Position numbers and translations under genes: made by a program
Notes under the pieces: model-generated
The model's input: the letters and a program-made list of their open reading frames with translations, nothing else
What the model was told of the DNA's origin: nothing
Database searches by the model: none
Shown here: piece by piece, positions 1 to 8,526 of the stretch
How positions within the stretch are numbered: the stretch's first letter is position 1
Layout of the letters: each line of letters begins with the position of its first letter
Assembly: GCF_001482405.1 (NCBI RefSeq)
Contig: NZ_LPXO01000001.1
Location: 620,001 to 684,000, forward strand
Origin: Pseudoponticoccus marisrubri
Lineage (GTDB): Bacteria; Pseudomonadota; Alphaproteobacteria; Rhodobacterales; Rhodobacteraceae
DNA length: 64,000 nt
Direction of reading: 5' to 3'

Positions 1-1403
1 TCGCCGCGGCGCTGGGTCTGGGTTTCGAGTCCGTCGAACAGGCCGAGCCCGAGCGCGATCCTGCACCGGACCGCGCGGCGGCGGCCACGGCAGCGCTGGG
101 AGCCGCGCTGATCCCGACCGATCCGCAGACCCGCATGGAGGCCCTCGCGCGGGTCGCGGAAGACTTCGACGGCACGCCGGCCGCGGCGACGGCCAAGCGC
201 CTGCAGACACAGTTGCGCGACGAGCTGGCGGCCGAACAGGCGAGGCAGTCCGAACGGGCCGAGGCCGAGCGGACCCAAGCGGCCCAGTCCGCGCTGGAGG
301 CCGCGCTGAACCCGCTGGATCCAACGGCGCTGCGCGCGGTGCGCGACCGCTTTGCCGGCACCGAGGCGGCACGCCGGGCAGAGGCCGAGCTGGACCGGAT
401 CGACGCCGCAGAGACGCTGGAGCGCCGCGCCAATGACGCGCTGTCCGCCGCGCTGCGGATCGACGATCTGACCCGGCGCATCGCGCAGCTGCTGGTCGTG
501 GCCAAGGATTTCCCCGAGACCCGTGCCGGGCTGCGCGCACAGGACGCCGCCGCCCGCTATGCCGAGACGCTGCGACAGGAGCGGGCGGACCCGTCCGAGG
601 CGCTGATCGCCCTGTTCCGGCAGGGCCCCGAGGCCGACCTGTCGCAGATCCCGGTAGTCCGCGTGCCGATCATCGAGAATCCCGGCCCGCAGAAGGACAT
701 CCAGGCGCGGCTCGTGACGTCCAAAGCGCGCAGCCCGGTGGACACGCTCTACGATCATCTGCGCGTGCACCTGCAGACCATGGAGGTCTCGGGCCGCGAC
801 GATGCCTTGCGCGCGCAACTGGGCGGGGCCCGCAATTTCCGCGCCGTGCAGGTCTATCACGACACGGACGGCACCCGCGCCGCGCTGCGGGGCTGGGTCT
901 CGGGCGGCGAGCTGTCGATGCTGGTGCTGGTGCTGCCGGCCGAGGCACGCCCGGCGCGGCTGGTGCGGCTGGCGATCCCGGCCGGGCCGCGCGGTCTGCA
1001 CCCGGGCGACGATCCGGGCTATGTGGTGCCCGATTCCAACTATGTCGCGCAGGCCCCCGATGGCGGGCTGCTGATCCAGCTGGACACGGCGCGCCGCTGT
1101 TCAGGTACACGACGGATGGGGATCATCGTCTCGCTTGCGCCCGGGCTCAACCGGCTGAACTGGGTCTCGCCCATCCGCACCGCCGGCGGCAACCATTTCG
1201 GCTTTACCGAAGACAGCCTCTTCGCGGTGGATGGTGGCTCCTGCGAGAATGACTACCTGTACGAGATCGACATGGCGACCGGCCGCGTGAAGACGCGCGA
1301 GGTAATCCCCTCGGCGCAGGATGCCGGCGATTTCACCGCGGTGGACGGCAAGGACCTGTACCTGGTGCTCTACAACCGGTTCATGCAGTTCCGCCTGCCC
1401 TAG
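1..1403 (+). CDS. Hypothetical protein, 5' partial
   Basis: The reading frame is open from base 3 to the stop at 1403, so the gene very likely begins upstream of the window. The first in-frame ATG is at 135 and could only be the start if the open frame before it is chance. The first half of the visible protein is alanine-, glutamate- and arginine-rich and reads as long helices, possibly coiled coil. The last ~200 residues look globular and strand-rich, ending in short repeating hydrophobic/glycine segments that recall a beta-propeller-like fold. No family was recognised and no catalytic motif was seen. It converges on rpsO with a hairpin between them. Coding is confident; function is unknown. 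Confidence 0.75.
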   Translation, partial: AAALGLGFESVEQAEPERDPAPDRAAAATAALGAALIPTDPQTRMEALARVAEDFDGTPAAATAKRLQTQLRDELAAEQARQSERAEAERTQAAQSALEAALNPLDPTALRAVRDRFAGTEAARRAEAELDRIDAAETLERRANDALSAALRIDDLTRRIAQLLVVAKDFPETRAGLRAQDAAARYAETLRQERADPSEALIALFRQGPEADLSQIPVVRVPIIENPGPQKDIQARLVTSKARSPVDTLYDHLRVHLQTMEVSGRDDALRAQLGGARNFRAVQVYHDTDGTRAALRGWVSGGELSMLVLVLPAEARPARLVRLAIPAGPRGLHPGDDPGYVVPDSNYVAQAPDGGLLIQLDTARRCSGTRRMGIIVSLAPGLNRLNWVSPIRTAGGNHFGFTEDSLFAVDGGSCENDYLYEIDMATGRVKTREVIPSAQDAGDFTAVDGKDLYLVLYNRFMQFRLP

Positions 1404-1412
1404 AACGGGAAA

Positions 1413-1437
1413 CGCCCGCTCCGACATGGAGCGGGCG
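1413..1437 (-). terminator. Hairpin between convergent genes, probable rpsO terminator
   Basis: A perfect 10-bp stem (CGCCCGCTCC with GGAGCGGGCG) encloses a 5-base loop. On the minus strand it is followed by a TTTCCCGTT stretch, so it fits a weak intrinsic terminator for rpsO. It lies just past the stop of the plus-strand gene and may serve both directions. Confidence 0.6.
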
Positions 1438-1468
1438 CCTGTCCCTCGGTATTCTGAAGCGATCGCTC

Positions 1469-1738
1469 TTAGCGGCGAATGCCCAGGCGCTTGATGAGGT
1501 CGCGATACCGGCCCTCATCCTTGCCTTTCAGGTAATCCAGCAGCTTGCGGCGCTGTGCCACGAGCTTGAGAAGGCCACGACGCGAGTGGTTGTCCTTCTT
1601 GTGGGTCTTGAAGTGCTCGGTCAGCGTCGCGATCCGCGAGGTCAGAATGGCCACCTGAACTTCGGGCGAACCGGTGTCGCCGTCCTTCGTGGCGTATTCC
1701 TTCATCAGGCGGGTCTTTTCCTCGGCCGTGATCGACAT
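1469..1738 (-). CDS. rpsO: 30S ribosomal protein S15
   Basis: An 89-residue protein of the usual S15 length. It binds the central domain of 16S rRNA and helps the platform of the small subunit assemble. The sequence has the family's hallmarks: an N-terminal MSITAEEK start, the [10 protein letters not shown] segment (about residues 20-29), a HFKTHKKD stretch with SRRGLLKLV after it (about 42-58), and a basic C-terminus ending GIRR. AAAAGGAGACCCCG lies directly before the ATG. In many bacteria rpsO precedes pnp and is autoregulated through its leader; here the next gene downstream is on the opposite strand, so pnp is not adjacent on that side. Confidence 0.97.
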   Translation of the reverse strand: MSITAEEKTRLMKEYATKDGDTGSPEVQVAILTSRIATLTEHFKTHKKDNHSRRGLLKLVAQRRKLLDYLKGKDEGRYRDLIKRLGIRR

Positions 1739-1829
1739 CGGGGTCTCCTTTTCGGATCAATGGGTTATGGCACAAGCCGGGATGTCGTCCAGCAAGGCCC
1801 ATGGAGGTGCTCCGCAAAGCGGATGCGTG

Positions 1830-1858
1830 CCTTTACGTGATTCTGAGCGGATTGCCAA
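1830..1858 (-). promoter_or_regulatory. Candidate sigma-70-type promoter for rpsO
   Basis: On the minus strand TTGGCA (1853-1858) is separated by 17 bases from TAAAGG (1830-1835), about 90 bases before the rpsO start codon. The -35 box is good and the -10 is moderate. The leader between it and rpsO is long enough for the structured autoregulatory site known for S15 genes, but no specific fold was identified. Confidence 0.4.
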
Positions 1859-1868
1859 GCGCGCCCGG

Positions 1869-3005
1869 TCAGGCGAAGGCAAGCTCTCCCGCGGCGCTTT
1901 CGCCCACCAGCACCAGCTGGTCGGGGCTGGGCGCCTCGGACGAGGGCAACACGGTCAGCACCGTGCCATCCACGACGATTTCGGTCATCTCCGGATCCTC
2001 GGCACTGGGCCGGATGTCCAGCTGCGGATCGGCGCCGCCGTCGCTGTCGTAATAGACGATCACGATCTGGTCCTCGGCCGCGTCGAAATCCATCAGCTCG
2101 GACGGGCCCTCGACGATCCAGTCGCCCAGCACCAGCACATCCGCGCCCTCGCCGCCCGAGACAACGTCGCCCGTGCCGATTCCGATCGTGTCATCCCCGT
2201 CGCCGCCGTTCAGGAAGTCCGGCGCGTCGATATCCTGCCCGGTGGCCGGATCGCGCAGCACGCCGTTGAGCATGTCATCATCCCAGCCGCCGAACAGCGT
2301 GTCGGGCCCCGCACCGCCATCCAGCGTGTCGGCGCCTTCGCGACCATGCAGCGCATCCGCACCCTCGCCGCCCAGCAGCATGTCATGGCCAAGACCGCCC
2401 TGCAGCTCATCCGCACCGGCGCCGCCATGCAGCCAGTCATCGCCGTCATGCCCGAAGAGCGCATCATCGTCCGCGCCGCCCTCGATCCAGTCCGTGCCGC
2501 CCTCGCCATGGGCTGTGTCGGCCCCGTCCCCGCCCAGCACGGTATCATCGCCCGCGCCGGTGCGGATCTCGTCACCTCCGCCGAGCCCGTCCACGTGGTC
2601 ATCGCCCTCGCGCCCGCCTAGCAGGTCGATATCACCCGTGCCACGCAGCGCGTCATCGGCCTCGGTCCCCGGTTCGATCACGCCATGGCCATATTCCAGC
2701 GGCTCGGGGGCGGCATCCTCTTCCGGTGCGGCTGCCGTTGCGTCATCTTCCGGTGCGGCCCGGGCCACCGCCGCCTCGGCCTCGGCACCGCCGAGCCCGG
2801 GCATGTTGATCAGCCCCAGCTGGGCAAAGAGCGAGGTGCCCTCGCCCCCCTCGACCTCGTCCTCGGGCAGGTCATCGGGGTCGCCGGACGCGCCGGTGCG
2901 GGCCACCGACGACTCGTCGGTCTCTTCCTCTTCCGGTGTCGTGGTGCTGACGATGGCCACCGATCCCAGCGCCATCATGCCCAACAGCCCTGCAAGAAAC
3001 ATCAT
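1869..3005 (-). CDS. RTX-type calcium-binding repeat protein with N-terminal hydrophobic segment
   Basis: A 378-residue acidic protein. Residues 1-20 form a hydrophobic segment (MMFLAGLLGMMALGSVAIV) that could be a signal anchor. Residues ~25-120 are an acidic, proline/alanine-rich linker. From ~125 to ~285 there are around a dozen RTX-like nonapeptides (GGxGxDxhx pattern, for example GGDGADTAH and GGAGADELQ) that fold into calcium-binding beta-rolls. The C-terminal ~90 residues resemble the non-repeat tail of secreted RTX proteins and end in hydrophobic LAFA. It probably acts at or outside the cell surface, but substrate and partners are unknown. No type I secretion genes are nearby. Two Met codons (3005 and 3002) are possible starts. 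Confidence 0.85.
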   Translation of the reverse strand: MMFLAGLLGMMALGSVAIVSTTTPEEEETDESSVARTGASGDPDDLPEDEVEGGEGTSLFAQLGLINMPGLGGAEAEAAVARAAPEDDATAAAPEEDAAPEPLEYGHGVIEPGTEADDALRGTGDIDLLGGREGDDHVDGLGGGDEIRTGAGDDTVLGGDGADTAHGEGGTDWIEGGADDDALFGHDGDDWLHGGAGADELQGGLGHDMLLGGEGADALHGREGADTLDGGAGPDTLFGGWDDDMLNGVLRDPATGQDIDAPDFLNGGDGDDTIGIGTGDVVSGGEGADVLVLGDWIVEGPSELMDFDAAEDQIVIVYYDSDGGADPQLDIRPSAEDPEMTEIVVDGTVLTVLPSSEAPSPDQLVLVGESAAGELAFA

Positions 3006-3033
3006 CGGCCCGGCCTCATACGAAAACGCATGA

Positions 3034-3062
3034 AATATCCCAGATCACCCCTGACCGATCAA
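3034..3062 (-). promoter_or_regulatory. Candidate sigma-70-type promoter for the RTX gene
   Basis: On the minus strand TTGATC (3057-3062), a 17-base spacer and GATATT (3034-3039) end about 29 bases before the start codon of the RTX gene. Both boxes and spacing are close to consensus, and the patch is AT-rich against a GC-rich background. Confidence 0.5.
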
Positions 3063-3109
3063 CGGAATTCGCAGTGGAAGGTTAACGAGGCGTCCCGCGC
3101 CGGGACCGC

Positions 3110-3631
3110 TCAACCCCCGGCATAGCGCGCCTCGCGCGGCCAGGGCGTGGGGGTGACGGCATAGGATACGTAGAGCGGGTGGCGCGGGTGGCCGTCGCGG
3201 GTCAGGCCCAGGTGGCGCACGTCCCCGGCCAGTTGCGGAGCGATCGCGGCCCCCTGCCCCTGCAACGCGCCATGCACACCCCAGGCCGCGATGGTGACAT
3301 CGGCGCCAGCCGACCACCCTGCCAGCAGCGCGGCATTCTCGGGGCCGACCGGGTCCTCGGCGCGGCGCAGATCCTCGGGCCGGGTAGCGCGGAAGGCAAA
3401 GAGATTGGCGATCCGCATCCCGCCGAAGCCCAGCCGCAGCGCCCGGCGCTGGCAGCGCTCGATCGTGGGATCATTGGCCGCCTCGGTCGCGGTCGAAGGG
3501 TTCAGCATGACGAAGAGCAACTCGGGCCCGGCCGGGTCCCAGACCCGCCGCAAGCCGTAGCGATAGCGTTCGCAAGGAGAATAGAGCGCGGTGCTGCGCT
3601 GCGTCCCGGTCTCGGCCATCCGTTCGATCAT
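3110..3631 (-). CDS. DUF1643 domain protein
   Basis: The family is recognised from the ordered motifs of DUF1643: a YSPCxRYRYGLRRVW start, then LLFVMLNPSTAT, NDPTIERCQRRA, an IANLFAFRATRP segment and a C-terminal HPLYV stretch. The family is found in bacteria and phages and has no established activity. The frame is open further up to a TTG at 3667, but an ATG at 3631 (173 residues) is the more natural start; an ATG at 3619 is also possible, and no strong ribosome site decides between them. It is divergent from the dehydratase gene that starts at 3733, with ~100 bp between. Confidence 0.8.
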   Translation of the reverse strand: MIERMAETGTQRSTALYSPCERYRYGLRRVWDPAGPELLFVMLNPSTATEAANDPTIERCQRRALRLGFGGMRIANLFAFRATRPEDLRRAEDPVGPENAALLAGWSAGADVTIAAWGVHGALQGQGAAIAPQLAGDVRHLGLTRDGHPRHPLYVSYAVTPTPWPREARYAGG

Positions 3632-3732
3632 GGTCGGCACGCTGCCGCGGGCGGCACCCGGGTGCAAGACGCGTTGACATGGCCGGGCCGGCGCGCCCTA
3701 GTCCGCAGAGGCAAGACAGGGAGCATGACACC

Positions 3733-4701
3733 ATGGATATCGCCGCGATCGAAGCCGCCGCCACCCGGGCCGAGGGCCATGTGCGGCGCACGCCGCTGCT
3801 GTGGTCGCCCGCGCTGGACGCGCTGGCCGGCCGGCGGGTGCGGGTCAAGCCGGAATGCCTGCAGCACACCGGCAGCTTCAAGCTGCGCGGCGCATGGTCG
3901 GCCATCTCGGCGCTGGACCCGGAGGTGCGCGCCCGGGGCGTGCTGGCCTATTCCTCGGGCAACCATGCGCAGGGCGTGGCCTGGGCGGCGCGTGCCTTCG
4001 GCGTGCCGGCGCTGATCATCATGCCGCGCGATGCGCCCGCCGCCAAGATCGAGGGCACGCGGGCCCTAGGCGCCGAGGTGGTGCTCTATGACCGCGGCAG
4101 CGAGAGCCGCGAGGAGATCGGCGCACGGATGGAGGCGGAGCGCGGGCTGACCCTGATCCGTCCCTATGACGAGCCGATGGTCATCGCCGGTCAGGGCACC
4201 TGCGGGCTGGAAATCGCCGCGCAGGCGGCCGAGCAGGGTATCGAGACGGCCGATGTGCTGGTCTGCTGCGGCGGCGGCGGCCTGACGGCCGGGATCGCGC
4301 TGGCGCTGGAGGCAAAGGCGCCCGGGCTGCGCGTGCGCCCGGTGGAGCCTGCGGGCTATGACGACACTGCCCGCTCGCTGGCCAGCGGCACGCGGCAGGG
4401 CAATGCGACCGAGGCTGGCGGGCTCTGCGACGCGATCCTGACCCCCATGCCGGGCGAGATTACCTTCCCCGTCCTGCACCGGCTCTGCGGGCCGGGCGTT
4501 GTGGTCAGCGATGACGAGGTGCTGCGCGCCATGGCGCTGGCCTTCCGGCATCTCAAGGTGGTGGCCGAGCCGGGCGGGGCCGTCGCGCTGGCCGCGGCGC
4601 TGTTCCACGGCGACGCGCAGGAGGGCGACGCCGTGATCTGCACGATCTCGGGCGGCAATGTCGACACCGCCACCTTCACCCGTGCACTCGAACAGGGCTG
4701 A
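3733..4701 (+). CDS. PLP-dependent threonine/serine dehydratase family protein
   Basis: A 322-residue fold type II PLP enzyme. The lysine that binds PLP sits in TGSFKLRGA (about residue 50), an SSGNHAQGVA segment follows for the substrate carboxylate, and a glycine-rich phosphate cup (CCGGGGLTAGIALA) lies at about 175-190. This pattern matches the catabolic-type threonine/serine dehydratases and related racemases; there is no C-terminal ACT-like regulatory domain, so it is not a biosynthetic IlvA. The start is set at 3733 because a GGGAG ribosome site precedes it; the longer frame from 3679 has none. Exact substrate (threonine, serine, hydroxyaspartate) cannot be told from sequence alone. Confidence 0.88.
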   Translation: MDIAAIEAAATRAEGHVRRTPLLWSPALDALAGRRVRVKPECLQHTGSFKLRGAWSAISALDPEVRARGVLAYSSGNHAQGVAWAARAFGVPALIIMPRDAPAAKIEGTRALGAEVVLYDRGSESREEIGARMEAERGLTLIRPYDEPMVIAGQGTCGLEIAAQAAEQGIETADVLVCCGGGGLTAGIALALEAKAPGLRVRPVEPAGYDDTARSLASGTRQGNATEAGGLCDAILTPMPGEITFPVLHRLCGPGVVVSDDEVLRAMALAFRHLKVVAEPGGAVALAAALFHGDAQEGDAVICTISGGNVDTATFTRALEQG

Positions 4702-4704
4702 GGG

Positions 4705-4899
4705 TCAGTCGTCGAGCTTGCGCGCCTCGTCCACCAGCATGACCGGGATGCCGTCCCGGATCGGGTAGGCCAGACCGGCGCGGTGGCTGACCAGCTCCTG
4801 CCGCTCGGCATCGTACTCCAGCCCGGTCTGGCTGACCGGGCAGATCAGCGCCTCGAGCATGCGGCGGTCGAATGCGGCCGTCCCGGAGGTCTCGGTCAT
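4705..4899 (-). CDS. Trm112 family protein
   Basis: A 64-residue protein with the Trm112/YcaR pattern: [19 protein letters not shown] near the N-terminus, then an [18 protein letters not shown]-terminus. Homologues act as small activating partners of methyltransferases or as short zinc-ribbon-like proteins; here only one of the usual zinc cysteines is visible, as in many bacterial members. Its start overlaps the stop of the LON-domain gene by 4 bases, so the two are probably co-translated. It converges on the dehydratase gene with only 3 bases between the stops. Confidence 0.9.
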   Translation of the reverse strand: MTETSGTAAFDRRMLEALICPVSQTGLEYDAERQELVSHRAGLAYPIRDGIPVMLVDEARKLDD

Positions 4900-5546
4900 T
4901 GGATCAGGTCCTCTTCCCCGCCACGCATGGCGTATTCGATCAGCGTCACCAGCGTCTCGCGCCGCGTGGCGAGCGAGGGCGCCTCGAGCAGCGCCTGCTT
5001 GTCCTCCGGCCCGAACTCGAGGATCATCGACAGCGAGTTGACCAGCAACTCGTCATCCGCCTCTTTCAGCGTATCCCAGTCGGCCGACAGGTTCTTGGCC
5101 GCGAAGAACCGGTCCAGCAGGTCGAGGAAGCGGCGCCGGTCGAACTGGCCATCCTCCTCGCTGCCGGCACGGTCGCGGTCGAACCCGTCCCACGACACCT
5201 CGCAGCGGCGATAGGGCGCGAAGCCCTCGACCTCCTTCGAGACGCGGAAGCGCGAGATCCCGGCCAGCGTGACCAGGTAGCGCCCGTCCTCGGTCTCGGA
5301 GAACTGCGTGATGCGCCCGGCGCAGCCGATCTTGTGCAGGCCCGGCCCGTCGCGGCCCGGCATCTCGTTGGGCTGGACCATGCCGATCAGGCGGGTCTGG
5401 GTCTTGAGCGCATCGTCCAGCATCGCAAGGTAGCGCGGTTCGAAGATATGCAGTGGAAGCCGGGCCCGGGGCAATAGCAGCGCCCCAGACAACGGGAAGA
5501 CCGGAATTGTGTCCGGCAGATCTGAGAAGCGTGTCATGAAGGCCAA
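4896..5546 (-). CDS. LON peptidase substrate-binding domain protein
   Basis: A 216-residue stand-alone LON N-terminal domain. It begins with the typical [21 protein letters not shown] strand pattern, followed by [14 protein letters not shown], a GMVQPNE segment, an [10 protein letters not shown] segment and the conserved [13 protein letters not shown] core (to ~100). It has no AAA+ or protease domain. Related stand-alone proteins are common next to thioredoxin-type chaperone genes in this lineage, as here: the CnoX-like gene ends in this one's upstream region (18-bp gap), suggesting a shared protein-quality-control transcript. The molecular role is not established. Confidence 0.9.
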   Translation of the reverse strand: MAFMTRFSDLPDTIPVFPLSGALLLPRARLPLHIFEPRYLAMLDDALKTQTRLIGMVQPNEMPGRDGPGLHKIGCAGRITQFSETEDGRYLVTLAGISRFRVSKEVEGFAPYRRCEVSWDGFDRDRAGSEEDGQFDRRRFLDLLDRFFAAKNLSADWDTLKEADDELLVNSLSMILEFGPEDKQALLEAPSLATRRETLVTLIEYAMRGGEEDLIQ

Positions 5547-5564
5547 GCTAGCCCACGCCCCTGC

Positions 5565-6485
5565 TCAGGCAAATATCATCGAGCTGAGTTTCCGACGGCC
5601 GTTCAGCACCACCGGGTCGTTGGGCTTCAGCGCCTCGAAAATCGTGAAAAGCTGGGCCTTTGCGGCCCCGTCATTCCACTCGCGATCGCGCCGGAACAGC
5701 TCCAGCAGCTGCGCCACCGCGCCCTCGGCATCGCCCTTGGCATAGAGCGCTTGCGCCAGGTCGAAACGCGCCTGGTGATCGGCCGGATCGGCTTCGACCC
5801 GGGCCATCAGATCGGCCACCGGGCCGGCATTGGCGGCCTGCTTGGCCAGCTCGATCTTGGCGTGCACGGCCTCCAGCTCGGGCGCCTTGGAGATCTCGAC
5901 CGGGGCGCCGTTCAGGATCGCCTCGGCCTGGTCGAGATCCTCCATCGCCACATGCGCGTCCACGAGACCCGCATAGGCGCGCGCGTTGGCGGGCTCTTCC
6001 TCGAGGATCGCGGCAAAGGTCTGGGCCGCATCCACGGCCGCGCCCTGCTCCAGCATCTCCTCGGCCGCGGCGATGGCCTCGTCCAGCCCGCCGCCCGGGG
6101 CCTCGCCGCCGGCCGCCGCCACCACGCGGTCGATGAAGGCCTTGAGCTCGGAGCCCGGCAGCGCACCCTGGAACCCGTCGACCGGCTGGCCCTGCCAGAA
6201 GGCATAGACCGTCGGGATCGACTGGATGCGCAGCTGACCCGCGATCATCTGCGCCTCGTCGACATTGACCTTGACCATGCGCACGGCGCCCTTGGCCGCG
6301 CGCACGGCCTCTTCCAGCGCGGGGCCCAGCGTCTTGCAGGGGCCGCACCAGGGCGCCCAGAAATCGACGATCACCGGCACCTTGGCCGAGCCATCGACCA
6401 CCTCGGCCATGAATTCGGCCTCGGAGATGTCCTTGACGAGGTCGTCCTGTGCCTGCGGCTTGGCGCCGCCACCCAGTTCCAGCAT
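5565..6485 (-). CDS. Thioredoxin-domain co-chaperone (CnoX/YbbN-like)
   Basis: A 306-residue protein: thioredoxin domain at ~15-125 with the intact active site WCGPCK (Cys47, Cys50), followed by tetratricopeptide-like helices to the C-terminus. This is the architecture of CnoX/YbbN, a holdase that protects clients from oxidation and hands them to GroEL or DnaK. E. coli CnoX has lost the first active-site cysteine, while alphaproteobacterial forms keep CxxC and may be redox-active; that last point is inferred from family knowledge. The start at 6485 is preferred over 6536 because GGAGCGGAGGATCAC precedes it. Confidence 0.9.
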   Translation of the reverse strand: MLELGGGAKPQAQDDLVKDISEAEFMAEVVDGSAKVPVIVDFWAPWCGPCKTLGPALEEAVRAAKGAVRMVKVNVDEAQMIAGQLRIQSIPTVYAFWQGQPVDGFQGALPGSELKAFIDRVVAAAGGEAPGGGLDEAIAAAEEMLEQGAAVDAAQTFAAILEEEPANARAYAGLVDAHVAMEDLDQAEAILNGAPVEISKAPELEAVHAKIELAKQAANAGPVADLMARVEADPADHQARFDLAQALYAKGDAEGAVAQLLELFRRDREWNDGAAKAQLFTIFEALKPNDPVVLNGRRKLSSMIFA

Positions 6486-6558
6486 GTGATCCTCCGCTCC
6501 TTGCGGTCCGTTTCCCGCTAGATGGCGCAGCGCCACGCGTTATGCAAGGGCGGCGGGC

Positions 6559-7347
6559 CTACAGGTCGAAGGTGGCGAAGACCGGGGCGTGGTCCGAGGG
6601 TTTCTCCCAGCCGCGGGCGGCGCGCAGGATGCGGCTGGAATGGGCGGCATTGGCGATGTCGGGCGTGGCCCAGACATGGTCCAGCCGCCGCCCCTTGTCG
6701 GCCGCGTCCCAGTCGCGCGCGCGGTAGGACCACCAGGAATAGAGCTGCCCCTCGGGCAGGTCCTTGCGGGTGATGTCGACCCAGCCGCCGGCCTCCTGCG
6801 TCTGGCCCAGGTGCTCGACCTCGATCGGCGTGTGCGAGACCACCTTGAGCAGCTGCTTGTGACTCCAGACATCATCCTCGCGCGGGGCGATGTTCAGATC
6901 GCCCACGAGGATCGACTTCTCGGGCTTCTCGGCATGGAAGCGGTCGCGCATCTCGGTCAGGTAGTCGAGCTTCTGGCCGAATTTCACGTTCACCTCGCGG
7001 TCGGGCACGTCGCCGCCGGCAGGAACGTAGAAATTGTGCACGGTGACCCCGTTCTCCAGCCGCGCCGCGATGTGGCGCGCGTGGCCCAGCCCGGCGAAAT
7101 CCTCGGCCCCCGCCTCTTCCAGCGGCAGGCGTGACAGGATGGCGACGCCGTTATAGCCCTTCTCGCCGCGCGCCACCATGTGGGTGTAGCCCAGCTCGGC
7201 AAAGCCCTCGGTCGGGATCTTGTCGACCGGCGACTTGCATTCCTGAAGGCACAGCACGTCCGGCGCCTCCTCGTTCAGCAGTTTCTCGACCAGCCCCTTG
7301 CGCAGGCGGACCGAGTTGATGTTCCAGGTGGCAAGCGTGAAGGACAT
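6559..7347 (-). CDS. xth: Exodeoxyribonuclease III
   Basis: A 262-residue endonuclease/exonuclease/phosphatase-fold enzyme. Visible signatures are TWNINSVRLRK (N-terminal metal-site Asn), LCLQECK (catalytic Glu), NFYVPAGGD, VGDLNIAP (Asp/Asn pair), and the C-terminal RLDHVWATP and SDHAPVFATF (catalytic Asp-His). It cuts at abasic sites and trims 3' ends in base-excision repair. The ATG at 7347 is chosen because CCGGAG lies 6 bases upstream; the longer frame to 7365 lacks a site. Monocistronic-looking, with a ~70-bp gap on each side. Confidence 0.93.
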   Translation of the reverse strand: MSFTLATWNINSVRLRKGLVEKLLNEEAPDVLCLQECKSPVDKIPTEGFAELGYTHMVARGEKGYNGVAILSRLPLEEAGAEDFAGLGHARHIAARLENGVTVHNFYVPAGGDVPDREVNVKFGQKLDYLTEMRDRFHAEKPEKSILVGDLNIAPREDDVWSHKQLLKVVSHTPIEVEHLGQTQEAGGWVDITRKDLPEGQLYSWWSYRARDWDAADKGRRLDHVWATPDIANAAHSSRILRAARGWEKPSDHAPVFATFDL

Positions 7348-7418
7348 GGGCGACTCCGGTGACAAGGCCGCGCGACCCTGCCAATCCGCAGCCCCGGGTG
7401 CAACCGGATATGCGGCGC

Positions 7419-8456
7419 TCAGATGATCTCGTCCTCGTCGAAGAGCGGCGCCGCCTCGAGATGGGCGTCAAACCCCTCGGCGGCGGCCTCGGCCTTCTCG
7501 GGCTCGCGCGGCTCGGCGATGTGGAACAGCGCGTCGCCCTCGTTCACCACGGGCAGGTTGGTGCGGCCGACGATGATGCCGGTCACCTCGGCCACCACCT
7601 CGGCCTCTTCCTCGCCGAACGGGTCGGCCACGATGCCCAGCACGGTGCCCGCCTCGACATAGTCGCCGCTGGCCTTGAGCGAGCGCAACAGCCCGCCCGA
7701 GGGTGCGCGCACCCAGGAGGACCGCTCGCAGAAGACCGAGGGCGTGCGCGCCCGCGGCACGCCGCGCCCGGCGATCATGCCCAGCCGCGCCATCACCCGC
7801 AGGATGCCGGTCACCCCGGCCCGTGCCGCGAACTCGTCGAAGCGCAGCCCCTCGCCCGCCTCGTAGAGCAGAACGTCCACGCCGGCCGTGCCCGCCTCGA
7901 GCCGGAGCGAGCCCTCGCGCTCCTTGCTGAGCATGGTGACCGGCGCGGCAAAGGCCTCGCCCAGGTCGCGCAGCCGCGCGCTGCCGGGTGTCAGCCGGAT
8001 CTGGGGCAGGTTCTCGCGCCGCACGGCGGCCGAATGCAGGTCGATGCCCACATCACTGCGCGCCACGATCTCGGTCATGAAGAGATGCGCCAGCCGCCCC
8101 GCCAGCGAGCCGTGTTGCTGGCCGGGAAAACAGCGGTTCAGGTCACGCCGGTCCGGAAGATAGCGCGACTGGTTGAGAAAGCCGAAGGCGTTGACGATGG
8201 GCACCGCGATCAGCGTTCCCGACAACCGCGCCACAGGGGCGGCGCGCAACACTCGGCGCACGATCTCGACCCCGATCACCTCGTCGCCATGGATCGCGGC
8301 CGAGAGAAACATGACCGGGCCGGGCTTCCGGCCGTGGATCACGTGGGCCGAGAGCGTCACCGGCGTGTGATCGGACAGCACCGAGACCGGCAGGTCGACG
8401 GTGCGCCGGTGCCCGGGCAGGATGGTCTCGGTTCCGAGGTCGAACGGGTCGCGCAT
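7419..8456 (-). CDS. Succinylglutamate desuccinylase/aspartoacylase family hydrolase
   Basis: A 345-residue M14-like zinc deacylase. The metal ligands are visible: AAIHGDEVIGVE (His-x-x-Glu, about residues 55-60) and DLHSAA (His, about 150), with RDLNRCFPG between them. The C-terminal third (~250-315) is a lipoyl/biotinyl-like beta-barrel (GGLLRSLKASGDYVEAG, then GIVADPFG), followed by an acidic tail. Related ectoine deacylases (DoeB) and other small-amide hydrolases share this layout, so the substrate may be an N-acyl amino acid, but it cannot be fixed here. The start at 8456 has AAGGACCTGACC before it; the longer frame to 8786 overlaps the GNAT gene and is rejected. Confidence 0.85.
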   Translation of the reverse strand: MRDPFDLGTETILPGHRRTVDLPVSVLSDHTPVTLSAHVIHGRKPGPVMFLSAAIHGDEVIGVEIVRRVLRAAPVARLSGTLIAVPIVNAFGFLNQSRYLPDRRDLNRCFPGQQHGSLAGRLAHLFMTEIVARSDVGIDLHSAAVRRENLPQIRLTPGSARLRDLGEAFAAPVTMLSKEREGSLRLEAGTAGVDVLLYEAGEGLRFDEFAARAGVTGILRVMARLGMIAGRGVPRARTPSVFCERSSWVRAPSGGLLRSLKASGDYVEAGTVLGIVADPFGEEEAEVVAEVTGIIVGRTNLPVVNEGDALFHIAEPREPEKAEAAAEGFDAHLEAAPLFDEDEII

Positions 8457-8526
8457 GGTCAGGTCCTTTCGGGCGCCGATAAAAGGCCAAGCGCGGGGTG
8501 TCTGCAAGGGCGTGTGCCCGCCTGCC

